A DNA stretch of 64,000 nt from Planctomycetota bacterium (GTDB taxonomy: Bacteria > Planctomycetota > J058 > JAJDCP01). The stretch covers positions 1 through 64,000 of the forward strand of contig JAJDCP010000105.1 of the NCBI GenBank assembly GCA_029260765.1. The letters are read 5' to 3'. Below the pieces are notes generated by a model. It had not been told where the DNA came from, ran no database searches, and saw nothing but the letters and a program-made list of their open reading frames with translations. A program made the translations under genes and the position numbers. Each line of letters begins with the position of its first letter. Positions within the stretch are counted from its first letter, which is position 1. Positions 54,634-63,052 of this stretch are shown here, piece by piece.

Positions 54634-55890
54634 GTGCGACGCCTGTTGTGGTCGCTGGCATTGTTCTTTGCGTGCGCCGCCGTGCCAGGCTGTCAGCTGG
54701 GCTACTTGATGCACCTCGCCCATGGGCAGCTCACGGTCGTCGCGGGCTGCGTCGAGGTCACCGAGTTGCTGGCTGATCCAGAGCTCGCGCCCTCGGTCCG
54801 CAGCCGTCTGCAGCTGATCGACGAGGTCAAGACCTATGCCGCCGACTCCTTGGGGTTCGCACCTGAGGACGCGTACAACGTCTACTACGACACGCAGGGC
54901 GAGCCGGCCTCCCATGTCCTGACGGCTTGCGCCCGTGACAGCTTCACTCCCTACACCTGGTGGTTTCCGATCGTCGGCACGGTGCCCTACAAGGGGTTCT
55001 TCGACGAGCAACGCATGCTCGACGAGCGCGCAGCCTTCGATCAGACCGCTTGGGATGTGTATTCGGGTAAGGCCGCCGCGTACAGTACGCTGGGCTGGTT
55101 CGATGACCCCATCCTTTCGATCTGGCTCGATTACGAGACCGGCGACCTGGTCGAGCTGGTACTGCACGAGCTGACCCATCGCGAGGTCTATCTGGCCTCG
55201 AACATCCGCTTCAACGAGACCCTGGCGACTTTCGTCGGCCAGCAGGCAGCCGAGAACTTCCTCAGAGTCCGCTTCGGCCCGGACAGCCCCGAGCTGGGAG
55301 AGTATCTGGCCGCCAACCGCGATGGGCAGCGCTTCACCGAGGCCATCCACGCCTTACGCGACGAGCTTGAGAGTTTCTACAGCAACACCAGCGGAGCAGC
55401 GGCGGTCGAAGGCCGGGCGGCCATCTTCAACCGTGGGCGCGAGGCTGTTGCCGGACTGCCGTTTGAGCTCAACCACTACCGCTGGTTCCAGGATGCGCCG
55501 GACAACAACGCACTGATCCTGGCGCTCGATCGTTACCACGGCGACCTGCCCATCTTCGCTGCGCTCTATCTCGCCTGCGGCGAAGATCTACGGGGCATGG
55601 TCGCGCGCCTGCGGAAGGTGGAGGAAGCCCAAAAACCCCGGGCCGCGGTGCTCGCCTTGATCCACGAGCGCATCGAGGCCTCGGCACAAGCGGCTGTTCT
55701 GCTCACGGGTTTGGTCGGCAATCCGCAGCTGGAGCCGCGGGGCTTCGTGCGCTACCTCGCCAGCGAGCGGCCCGAGGCGGTGCGCCAGGCAGCTCTAGCG
55801 TTGCTGCGGGAGCGCACGGGCTTGGATCTACCGGCCGAGATGGACGCGTGGGAGGCAGCCCTGACGGAAGAGGGGGACGGCTCGGATTGA
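54634..55890 (+). CDS. Predicted zinc aminopeptidase lipoprotein (PF10023-like)
   Basis: 418 residues from GTG 54634 (GGAGG 7 bases upstream). Lipobox AVPGC (Cys about 19). The zinc site is LVLHELTHREVYL with the downstream FNETLATFVG glutamate, and PYKGFFDEQRML lies earlier. This is the DUF/PF10023 aminopeptidase pattern. The protein should be anchored in the envelope and act on peptides; no partner gene is evident. Confidence 0.85.
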   Translation: MRRLLWSLALFFACAAVPGCQLGYLMHLAHGQLTVVAGCVEVTELLADPELAPSVRSRLQLIDEVKTYAADSLGFAPEDAYNVYYDTQGEPASHVLTACARDSFTPYTWWFPIVGTVPYKGFFDEQRMLDERAAFDQTAWDVYSGKAAAYSTLGWFDDPILSIWLDYETGDLVELVLHELTHREVYLASNIRFNETLATFVGQQAAENFLRVRFGPDSPELGEYLAANRDGQRFTEAIHALRDELESFYSNTSGAAAVEGRAAIFNRGREAVAGLPFELNHYRWFQDAPDNNALILALDRYHGDLPIFAALYLACGEDLRGMVARLRKVEEAQKPRAAVLALIHERIEASAQAAVLLTGLVGNPQLEPRGFVRYLASERPEAVRQAALALLRERTGLDLPAEMDAWEAALTEEGDGSD

Positions 55891-56022
55891 CACCCGCGGC
55901 GCGCGCCGCGGCGGGCTGGTCAAGAGGGCGCACTCCAGCTATCATCAGACCAGGGTCCTACCCCTTTGCTTTCCCCGATAGCCCCCGTCCGCCGCCAGTG
56001 GGCTTCGTTTGCGGCGATACAA

Positions 56023-57141
56023 ATGACCGATCCCCGACTACGCAAGGCGATCGCGGTCGAAGCCGCACGCCTGATGTACTCCGGCGAAGTGTCGGAGTAC
56101 TTCCAGGCCAAGCGCAAGGCCGCCAGCCGCTTTGGCTTCAACTACCGCCATCAACCCCACGGACTGCCGAGCAACCGCGAGATCCGTGACGAGGTGCTCC
56201 AGCTCTCCCGCATCCATGAGGGCGCAGCGCGCACAGAGCGCCTCGGCGCGATGCGCCACTACGCGCTCTGGCTGCTGCGGCGTCTGCGCCGCTTCCATCC
56301 GCGCCTGATCGGTAGCGTGGCCACGGGCCATATCCGCTCGGGTAGCGACATAGATCTACACGTCTTCAGCGACTCGATCGCCAACATCGTCGCGGTGTTG
56401 CGCGACGAGGGCCTCGCCTTCGAGCAGGAAGCCAAACGCGTGCGCAAGCAGGGCAACGAGCGCGTGTTCCACCACATCCACATCCAGGCGGACTTCCCGA
56501 TCGAGTTGACCATCTACACCCGCGACAAGCTCCACTTCGATTTCAAGAGCTCGATCACCCACAAGTCCATCGAGAAGCTCGAGCAGCCCGAGCTGATCGA
56601 GCTTCTGCAGCGTGAGCACCCCGAGATCGACATCGATGCCGATCCTCGCAGCCTGCCCGATCCCGGCTTGCGGCGGGCGATGTTCTCGGCGTTGGTCGGT
56701 GCCCTCGAGGGAATCCGTGGCGGGCCGCACCACCCCGAGGGCTGCCAGCTCTTCCACAGCCTGCAGGTCTTCGAGCTCGCCCGCTCGGAACATCCCTACG
56801 ACGTCGAGCTGGCTGAGGCTGGCCTGCTGCATGACATCGGCAAGGCCATCGACCCCGCGGACCACCCACGCGCCGGTGAGGAAGCCGTCGCCGAGCTGGT
56901 CTCCGGCCGGGTCCGCTTCTTGATCGCCCACCACATCGATGCGTTGAAACTCAAACAGGGCAGTCTGAAACGCGGCCTGGCGCACAAACTGCGCGCCTCG
57001 CCCTACTTCGACGATCTGATGGTCTTCCGTTCCCTGGACGAGCGCGGTCGTCGGCCCGACGCCGACGTGCCCAGCCTCGAAGAGGCGCTCGACCACCTCG
57101 AGACCTTCGACGCCTGGGAGCAGGCGGCCCGGGACGGATGA
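56023..57141 (+). CDS. Nucleotidyltransferase-HD domain fusion protein
   Basis: 372 residues; the ATG at 56023 has no clear ribosome site and the frame extends to 55966. The N-terminal half carries a polymerase-beta NTase signature, GSVATGHIRSGSDIDLHVF (G97-S98, D109, D111), with a further acid likely in FPIELTIYTRD. The C-terminal half is an HD domain: HSLQVFELA (H245), LLHDIGKA (H270, D271), AHHID (302-303). Metal-dependent HD enzymes hydrolyse phosphoesters. The pairing of NTase and HD suggests opposing or sequential nucleotide transfer and removal. Substrate unknown. Its stop lies 3 bases from that of the histidine kinase. Confidence 0.82.
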   Translation: MTDPRLRKAIAVEAARLMYSGEVSEYFQAKRKAASRFGFNYRHQPHGLPSNREIRDEVLQLSRIHEGAARTERLGAMRHYALWLLRRLRRFHPRLIGSVATGHIRSGSDIDLHVFSDSIANIVAVLRDEGLAFEQEAKRVRKQGNERVFHHIHIQADFPIELTIYTRDKLHFDFKSSITHKSIEKLEQPELIELLQREHPEIDIDADPRSLPDPGLRRAMFSALVGALEGIRGGPHHPEGCQLFHSLQVFELARSEHPYDVELAEAGLLHDIGKAIDPADHPRAGEEAVAELVSGRVRFLIAHHIDALKLKQGSLKRGLAHKLRASPYFDDLMVFRSLDERGRRPDADVPSLEEALDHLETFDAWEQAARDG

Positions 57142-57144
57142 CTG

Positions 57145-59211
57145 CTACCCTGCCATCAGTGCTAGCAGTTGTTCGAGCTCGAACTCCTGTGACAGCTTTG
57201 CCAGCAAGCCTGCCAAACGAGCATCGATCTTCGTGACCTCGAGGCAGAGCCGCTCGAAGGCCTCAGCGTCCCCTGTCTCGGCTGCCTGCCGGAGATTCTG
57301 CACCAGCTCTACAGGCAGACGGGCGACGGCGGCCCGGTCCAGCAGTGAATGGTCCAGAGGTGCGTGGATGCCCGATCCGATCTTCCGGCTGCCTTTCTCG
57401 CGTGCGGTGGACTCTGGACTCTGGATCTCCTCGACGGGAATCGCGAAGCTGAACACACTCCCCCTTCCCAGTAAGCTCTGCACAGCCAGGTCTCCGTGCA
57501 GGAGCTCGATCTGTCTCTGGCAGATCGACAGGCCGAGTCCCACGCCGCCGCGTTCCAGCTCGCAGCTCTGCACGAAGTCTCCGAAGATCTGCGCTTGGAA
57601 TTCCTCGCTGATACCGATACCGGTGTCTTCGACTTCTCCACGCAGGAGCACGCGGCCGCCCTCGCGCACCCCGCTCAGGCGCAAGATGACCCGTCCCTGG
57701 TCGGTGTACTTGATCGCATTGGACAGCAGGTTGACCAGCACCTGCCGCAGCTTGCTCCTGTCTGTGCGGATGTTGTGAGGGGTCGAGGGGGCGATCTCGA
57801 TGCTGAACTCCAAGCCCTTCTGCTCGGCCCTCAGGCCGTAGAGCACGCGGAGGTCCGCGATGAAGGCGTCGAGCTCGAACACGTTTGCATGGACAGGAGC
57901 CTGGCCTGCCTCGATCTTGGAGACCTCGAGCACATCGTTGATGATCTCAAGCAGGTGGTCGCCGGCCGCAACGATAGTTCGAAGGTATTCACGCTGCTGC
58001 TTCGAGAGGTCGGACCCCCTGGCCAGCAGCTGGGAGAAACCGAGAATGGCCGTCAGGGGAGTACGGATCTCGTGCGACATGTTGGCCAGAAAAAGGCTCT
58101 TGGATGCGTTGGCGGCGCCCGAAGCCTTGGTTGCCTGCTGCAAGGCCTGGTTGATCTTCTGCCGCTCGATGGCGCGCGCGAGCTGGCTCCCCACCTGTGC
58201 GAGCCGCATCAGAAGCTCGGAATCTTCGGGCTCTACAGTAGCCGAGAAGAACTCCAACACCGCCTCCACGCGCCCGTCTACGACCACGGGCAAGCCGATG
58301 GACGCATGGAAGCCCGCCTGCAGCGCGTCCCGGCAGCGCGCACACCTCTCTTCGGCATCGAGGTCGGAGAGCCACATGGGGATGCCCTCTTCCAACACCC
58401 TGCCGGGGAAGCACTCGCCACGCCGGAAGCGGGTCGTCATGGTTGCGCTGTGGAGCTCTAGACAGCGTTGTGGCTCGGCCATGTACCAGAGCTGAGAAGG
58501 AATGATCGCGTCGGGGGTCGTCGGATCGGGAAACCAGACCAGCCCGCACGGCCATCCTCGATAGAGGCAGACAGCCTCCAGGGTCGCTTGCAACGCCTCG
58601 TCGGGGTTGCCAGCCGTGTTGGCGGCTGCTGCTACGGTCTCGCGCAGCCGGGCCATCTCCTCACTCTGTTTCAGGGCCCGATTGGCTGCGACCAGTTGTG
58701 CCGTGCGCTGGTCGACACAGGTCTCGAGCTCTTCACTGTGCCTCTCCAGCGCGGCGGCTGCCTGCCTCTGGGCGGTGATGTCTGTCAAGACCCCCTGCAG
58801 TCCCACGACCTCGCCGTGCTCCCGGTAGACCCGCCCGTTGCTGCGCACCCAGCAGACCGCGCCGTTCTTGCGCTTGATACGGAACTCTTCTTTGTCCTCA
58901 CGGCCGTCGATGGCTTCGCGCAAGACCCCGGCCATCCGCTCACGGTCGGCGGCCGCTACGAATTCCAGAAACGAATGGCCCATCAACTCTTCGGGCGTGT
59001 AGCCCGTCAATTCTTGCGAGGCAGGACTCGCATAGAGCAGGGTTCCCTGGGTATTGACCGTGAAGACCAGGTCGCGGAGGTTTTCCACCAGCGCCCGGAA
59101 GCGGTCTTGCGACTGGTGTAGAGCCTCTTCTGTGTCCTTCAAGAGGCGCGCCTGGTCGAGGCCGCGGTTCGGGACAGGCTCCACTCTGTGGGTCAGGTTG
59201 CGTCGCTGCAT
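57145..59211 (-). CDS. PAS-GAF sensor histidine kinase
   Basis: 688 residues. No membrane segment; a PAS domain (about 30-150, RFRALVENLRDLVFTV to VGLQGVLTDIT), a coiled stretch, a GAF domain (about 190-350, with a CPG-like GECFPGRVLEEGIPMW), then dimerisation helices with the phospho-accepting His in FLANMSHEIRTPLTAILGFS, and HATPase motifs NLLSNAIKYTD, DTGIGIS and GVGLGLSICQRQIELL. The last 80 residues are helical. Start overlaps the end of the upstream receiver-kinase gene by 19 bases, so the two are co-translated. Likely cytosolic sensing. Confidence 0.9.
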   Translation of the reverse strand: MQRRNLTHRVEPVPNRGLDQARLLKDTEEALHQSQDRFRALVENLRDLVFTVNTQGTLLYASPASQELTGYTPEELMGHSFLEFVAAADRERMAGVLREAIDGREDKEEFRIKRKNGAVCWVRSNGRVYREHGEVVGLQGVLTDITAQRQAAAALERHSEELETCVDQRTAQLVAANRALKQSEEMARLRETVAAAANTAGNPDEALQATLEAVCLYRGWPCGLVWFPDPTTPDAIIPSQLWYMAEPQRCLELHSATMTTRFRRGECFPGRVLEEGIPMWLSDLDAEERCARCRDALQAGFHASIGLPVVVDGRVEAVLEFFSATVEPEDSELLMRLAQVGSQLARAIERQKINQALQQATKASGAANASKSLFLANMSHEIRTPLTAILGFSQLLARGSDLSKQQREYLRTIVAAGDHLLEIINDVLEVSKIEAGQAPVHANVFELDAFIADLRVLYGLRAEQKGLEFSIEIAPSTPHNIRTDRSKLRQVLVNLLSNAIKYTDQGRVILRLSGVREGGRVLLRGEVEDTGIGISEEFQAQIFGDFVQSCELERGGVGLGLSICQRQIELLHGDLAVQSLLGRGSVFSFAIPVEEIQSPESTAREKGSRKIGSGIHAPLDHSLLDRAAVARLPVELVQNLRQAAETGDAEAFERLCLEVTKIDARLAGLLAKLSQEFELEQLLALMAG

Positions 59212-60404
59212 TGGGTGCAGTCCCCTTCCGGATCACGGCTCGGATCGCGGGGGCTCAGGTCAATACTGGCTTTGGGCCAGGTAAAGAAGAAGGTCGTGCC
59301 CTCGCTGGGCTGCGACTCGAAGCCGATGCTCCCCCCGAACAACTCCACGCGGCGCTTGGCAAGAGCGAGGCCCACACCGCTCCCTCCGTGCTTGCCCAGC
59401 TTCTGGAAAATGCGGAAAACCCGTTCGCTGTGCTGCTGCTCTATGCCGGGCCCGTTGTCGCTTACATCGAAGCGAACGCGCCGGCCCTGATCGAGGCAAC
59501 GCACCCGCACTTGACCGTTCTCCGATTCGTTGTGCTTGACTGCATTGTCGATCAGATGCAACAAGACGTGCCGCAAGGGCGAGGCGTAGGTCCGCAGCCG
59601 TGGCAGATCTTCGGGCAGCTCGACCACGAATCCCGCGGGCATAGGGACGGAGGCTACCACCTCATTCAGCAGTGTGCGGCAGTCGACCTCGACCTCCTCT
59701 CCTCGGTGGAAGCCGGCCCGGCAGTAATCGAGCAGCTCATCGATCATGCGCTGGGCGAGAGCCGTGCGTTCGACCAACATCCGGAGGTTGTCCCCAGACT
59801 CTTCGGACAGCTGCTTCGCCGAATCTTCAATGACGAAGCCCGCCAGATGGCGGATCGCGCGTAAGGGGGCCTTGAGATCGTGGGAAATGACCGATGCGAA
59901 CTTCTTCAGCTCGCGGTTGGAGCGGGCCAGGTCTTCATTCGCTGCTTTGAGAGCCAGCGCGCGCAGGTCGAGCTCGCGCTGCTGCCGCCGGATCCTCAGG
60001 TGCGTCTCGATGCGTGCGCACAGCTCTTCGAGCGAGGAAGACTTGGTCAGGTAGTCCACCGCCCCGCATTGGAAGCCTCGCACCTTGTCGATCGGCTCCC
60101 CCAGAGCGCTGACGAAGATGACGGGGATGTCTCGTGAGTGTGCGTCGAGTTTGAGGCGACGGCAGACCTCATAGCCATCCATCTCGGGCATCTTGACATC
60201 GAGCAGAATCAGGTCGGGCGGCTCGAGCTCAACGGCACGCAATGCACGGCGACCACTCCGCAAGGCGCGGGGTTTGTAGCCGCTCTTGCGGAGGGCGTCA
60301 GAGAACAGACGCAGGTTTGCCGGCACATCATCGACGATCAGAATCGTTGCCGGAGGGACCGGAGCCGTGCTCTCGAAGGGGGTTGGTTCGGGCGAATCGG
60401 TCAT
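59193..60404 (-). CDS. Receiver-histidine kinase hybrid
   Basis: 403 residues from the ATG at 60404 (GGGAGC upstream). An N-terminal receiver (about 20-140) with ILIVDDVPANL, phospho-accepting D69 in LILLDVKMPEMDGYEVC and the conserved K in DYLTKSS precedes a coiled linker. The kinase core has the His in FASVISHDLKAPLRAI, then LIDNAVKHN, DNGPGIE and GSGVGLALAKRRVELFGG. The SHDLKAPLRA form is typical of phytochrome-like and cyanobacterial kinases. Receiver-first hybrids usually relay a phosphate from another kinase. The next gene is a PAS-GAF kinase, so they may form a relay. No separate response regulator lies nearby. Confidence 0.9.
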   Translation of the reverse strand: MTDSPEPTPFESTAPVPPATILIVDDVPANLRLFSDALRKSGYKPRALRSGRRALRAVELEPPDLILLDVKMPEMDGYEVCRRLKLDAHSRDIPVIFVSALGEPIDKVRGFQCGAVDYLTKSSSLEELCARIETHLRIRRQQRELDLRALALKAANEDLARSNRELKKFASVISHDLKAPLRAIRHLAGFVIEDSAKQLSEESGDNLRMLVERTALAQRMIDELLDYCRAGFHRGEEVEVDCRTLLNEVVASVPMPAGFVVELPEDLPRLRTYASPLRHVLLHLIDNAVKHNESENGQVRVRCLDQGRRVRFDVSDNGPGIEQQHSERVFRIFQKLGKHGGSGVGLALAKRRVELFGGSIGFESQPSEGTTFFFTWPKASIDLSPRDPSRDPEGDCTQCSDAT

Positions 60405-60880
60405 CTCGCTCCCGTCCAGGGCGCCGTTGTGTTTCTGATAGTTGATGTATCACATACTGGCCGGGTCTGTGATGCTCAAATCCATCAGGCCTTCCGCTGC
60501 GCCATTTGCGTACAAACGAAATTTGATCTCCGGAAGCAAAATCGATGGGCTGCCATCGTCAGAACGAGAGCTAGATGGTCCGGTTGTCGATCATGGTCGG
60601 CCTCCTGGTGGCAGCCGAAAAAAAATCCAAGGCCAACCCGGGGGGACAGCCTGGCAGAAGGATCTACGCGGAAACCCTGGCAGCCTTTGCGTCGCCGCGG
60701 AGCGCCAGATGTCGGCTGTTCCGACAGGGCCGCGCCTTGTAATGGCCCTGCATTTGCATTGGATTTTCTGGGTCCAGCCGCGTGTGCACGGGACCGAGAG
60801 CGCCATGCAGCGGTTGTGTCAGGGCTTCCGGCTGCAAACGGCCGATATTGGGAAGAGTCTGGTGTCCTGGCGGAGGCGGA
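60405..60880. other. Gene-free region upstream of the kinase pair and lipase gene
   Basis: The 476-base gap contains an inverted repeat CGATGG-GCTG-CCATCG (60543-60558) and a seven-codon minus-strand ORF (60571-60594, reading MIDNRTI) preceded by a strong AGGAGG. The ORF lies 167 bases upstream of the receiver-kinase gene and may be a leader or the relic of an N-terminus. No terminator was recognised. Confidence 0.25.
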
Positions 60881-61978
60881 ATGGAGTTGCTGGCGAGCCT
60901 TCAGGATGCGATCGAGGCGGTTCTGCCGCGTCCCGAATTGGGAAGCGCGATGCCGGGCGCCCGGCGTCTGCTACGCGATGCCTACCACTTCAGCGCTTCG
61001 GTGTTGGGAGAGGTCTCGGCGATCGCCCAGGCCGCGCCGGGCTACGTGCACGAGGCGTTGAAGTACCAGCTGTATCCCCGCCGCATGGAGCATTTCAAGC
61101 TCGATGGCGGTCCACAACGCGGCGCCTTGCGCCGTTTGCGGCGTCTGAATCCGGCCTGGCCTTTTCGAGAGGATTTCGACCCTGAGGATCAAGTTGTCGT
61201 CTTCCTGCACGGCTATGTCGACAACACCGGCGCAGATTTGTCGATCAAACGTCTGGCACAGCTGGGGTACACCGTCTATGCCGTGCGCGTGCCGTTCCTC
61301 AGTCCTGTGGCCGTGTTGGCGGAGCAGCTCTGCGTTCAGCTCGCGCAGATTCGTGCCAAAGAGGGGGCGCGGCGTTTCATTCCCATCGGTCACAGTCTGG
61401 GTGGCTTCGTTTGGGATCATGTGCTACTGACGCGGCCCGAGCTGGTCGAGCAATACCGCATGCCCCTGTACATTCCCATCGGCAGCCCCCGCCTGGGGAC
61501 GCTGGTGGCCTTGATCGCGCCTGGAGGTAGCGGCCGGGACATGCGGCCCGACAGCGTTGTCGTGCGCGAGCATCTGCGGCGCCGTTATCCGCCCGGGCTC
61601 GAGATCTACAACTTCATCAGCCGCTTCGACACCGTGGTGTTTCCGATCGAGACTTCGCTCTGGCCCGACGGGATCAACTACATCTTCTCGGAGACAGGCC
61701 ACATCGGTCAGCTCGTGCGGCCGCATGTCGAGTTGGCCATCGAAGAGGTCCTCGCCAGCGATCCCCAGGCTCTGCTGACACGCACGGAGTGGCGTCGCTT
61801 CACGCCGACGGCCTTCACGGCGCTTTGCTCGCGTCTGCCCGAGAGTTTCCAACGCGCGATCGGGGTGGCGGACATGGTGCGTTTCGTGCATGGCGACGAG
61901 CGGCTCTGCCGGCGTTTCCGCATCCGCATCGTCCACCGTGAGCTGCGAGACGGGCGTTTCCCGCGCTTGGAACACTGA
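60881..61978 (+). CDS. Alpha/beta-hydrolase (lipase-like)
   Basis: 365 residues from the ATG at 60881 (GGAGGC 4-5 bases upstream). The hydrolase core has VVVFLHGYVDNTGAD (oxyanion strand), VYAVRVPFLS, the nucleophile elbow IPIGHSLGGF, and a likely acid/His region (NFISRFDTVVFP, ETGHIGQLV). No signal peptide. The first 100 residues are helical. This arrangement resembles PGAP1/lipase-like esterases acting on lipids. Upstream frame is open but unsupported. Confidence 0.8.
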   Translation: MELLASLQDAIEAVLPRPELGSAMPGARRLLRDAYHFSASVLGEVSAIAQAAPGYVHEALKYQLYPRRMEHFKLDGGPQRGALRRLRRLNPAWPFREDFDPEDQVVVFLHGYVDNTGADLSIKRLAQLGYTVYAVRVPFLSPVAVLAEQLCVQLAQIRAKEGARRFIPIGHSLGGFVWDHVLLTRPELVEQYRMPLYIPIGSPRLGTLVALIAPGGSGRDMRPDSVVVREHLRRRYPPGLEIYNFISRFDTVVFPIETSLWPDGINYIFSETGHIGQLVRPHVELAIEEVLASDPQALLTRTEWRRFTPTAFTALCSRLPESFQRAIGVADMVRFVHGDERLCRRFRIRIVHRELRDGRFPRLEH

Positions 61979-62119
61979 GGGTGTTTCGGATTTGTAACGA
62001 CCATCCCCCCGATGTTACCGATCTCGGCGCGCCCGGCGTCCGTCCGCCGCCTACGGGGCGCTCGGTCGCTGGTCCAGCGTTTGCACAGGCAGGCACGGAC
62101 GCCGTGCGGAGGATCCGGC

Positions 62120-63052
62120 ATGAAAATCGAGCACATTCTGGCAGCTGTCGACTTTTCACCAGCCTCGGGACATGCTCTGCGGGGGGCGACCCAGGTGGCT
62201 TCACGCAGCGGCGCGAAACTGACGGTGCTGCATGCCCACGGGCGCCGTGATGAGGCCGAAACCCGGGCACTGCTCGCCGGTTTCGTGCAGACCTGGCGGG
62301 CCCGCGATTGCGGCGAGTTCGAGTTGGAGAAGGTGGTCGTGCGCAGCCGCGCAGCCTACGCCACGCTCGCCTTCGCAGCCAAGGAAGCTGTCGACCTGAT
62401 CGTCTGTGGCTCGCGTGGCCGCACCGGCCTCAAACGGCTGCTGCTCGGCAGTGTCGCCGAGAAGCTGGTGCGCATGTCGGGTTGTCCGGTCTGGGTCTTC
62501 CGCGAGCCCCCTCGAGAGATGCACCTGCAGAAGGTCTTGCTGGCCTGTGATCTGCGCGAGATTCCCGAAGAGATCTCCGCCGCCGCGGAGCGCATTACGC
62601 GGCTGTTCGAGGCCCAATTGACGGGCATGTACGTCGTACAGCGCAGCGATTTCCACGGCGACAAGTCCGAGTACCTCGATGCCTGGTACCTCGAGACTGA
62701 GACCGAGGCGCGCAAGGACCTGGCCAAGGCCCTGCCCGATGCGCAGGCGCTGGTCGACGTCGGCGAACCCGCCGAGCGCATCCTCGCCCGCGCGGCCGAG
62801 AAGGGGGTCGACCTGATCGTCTGCGGAAGCCACCAGCGGCGCGGCCTGGATCATTGGATTCTGGGCAGTGTCTCGGAGAAGCTGGTGCGCCAGGCGCAAT
62901 GCTCGGTGCTGTGCGTGCCGCTGGTTCCGCTGTTGCCGGGTGAGGACGCTCATTGGTGGAGCTCGCGGGAAGGCCTCGAGAAAGACTGGCAGGAGGAGTT
63001 CGGCGAGCCCGAAGCGCCCGAAGCGCCCGAAGAGCCCCCCGACTCTCAGTAG
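62120..63052 (+). CDS. Tandem universal stress protein (two UspA domains)
   Basis: 310 residues from the ATG at 62120 (GGAGGATCC upstream). Domain 1 opens MKIEHILAAVDFSPASGHAL and ends with GSRGRTGLKRLLLGSVAEKL; domain 2 (about 140-290) ends with GSHQRRGLDHWILGSVSEKL. Both carry the G-x2-G-x9-G-S-like loop that binds ATP. A Pro/Glu-rich tail follows. Cytosolic stress protein; partner unknown. Its stop overlaps the convergent aldolase gene by 7 bases. Confidence 0.9.
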   Translation: MKIEHILAAVDFSPASGHALRGATQVASRSGAKLTVLHAHGRRDEAETRALLAGFVQTWRARDCGEFELEKVVVRSRAAYATLAFAAKEAVDLIVCGSRGRTGLKRLLLGSVAEKLVRMSGCPVWVFREPPREMHLQKVLLACDLREIPEEISAAAERITRLFEAQLTGMYVVQRSDFHGDKSEYLDAWYLETETEARKDLAKALPDAQALVDVGEPAERILARAAEKGVDLIVCGSHQRRGLDHWILGSVSEKLVRQAQCSVLCVPLVPLLPGEDAHWWSSREGLEKDWQEEFGEPEAPEAPEEPPDSQ

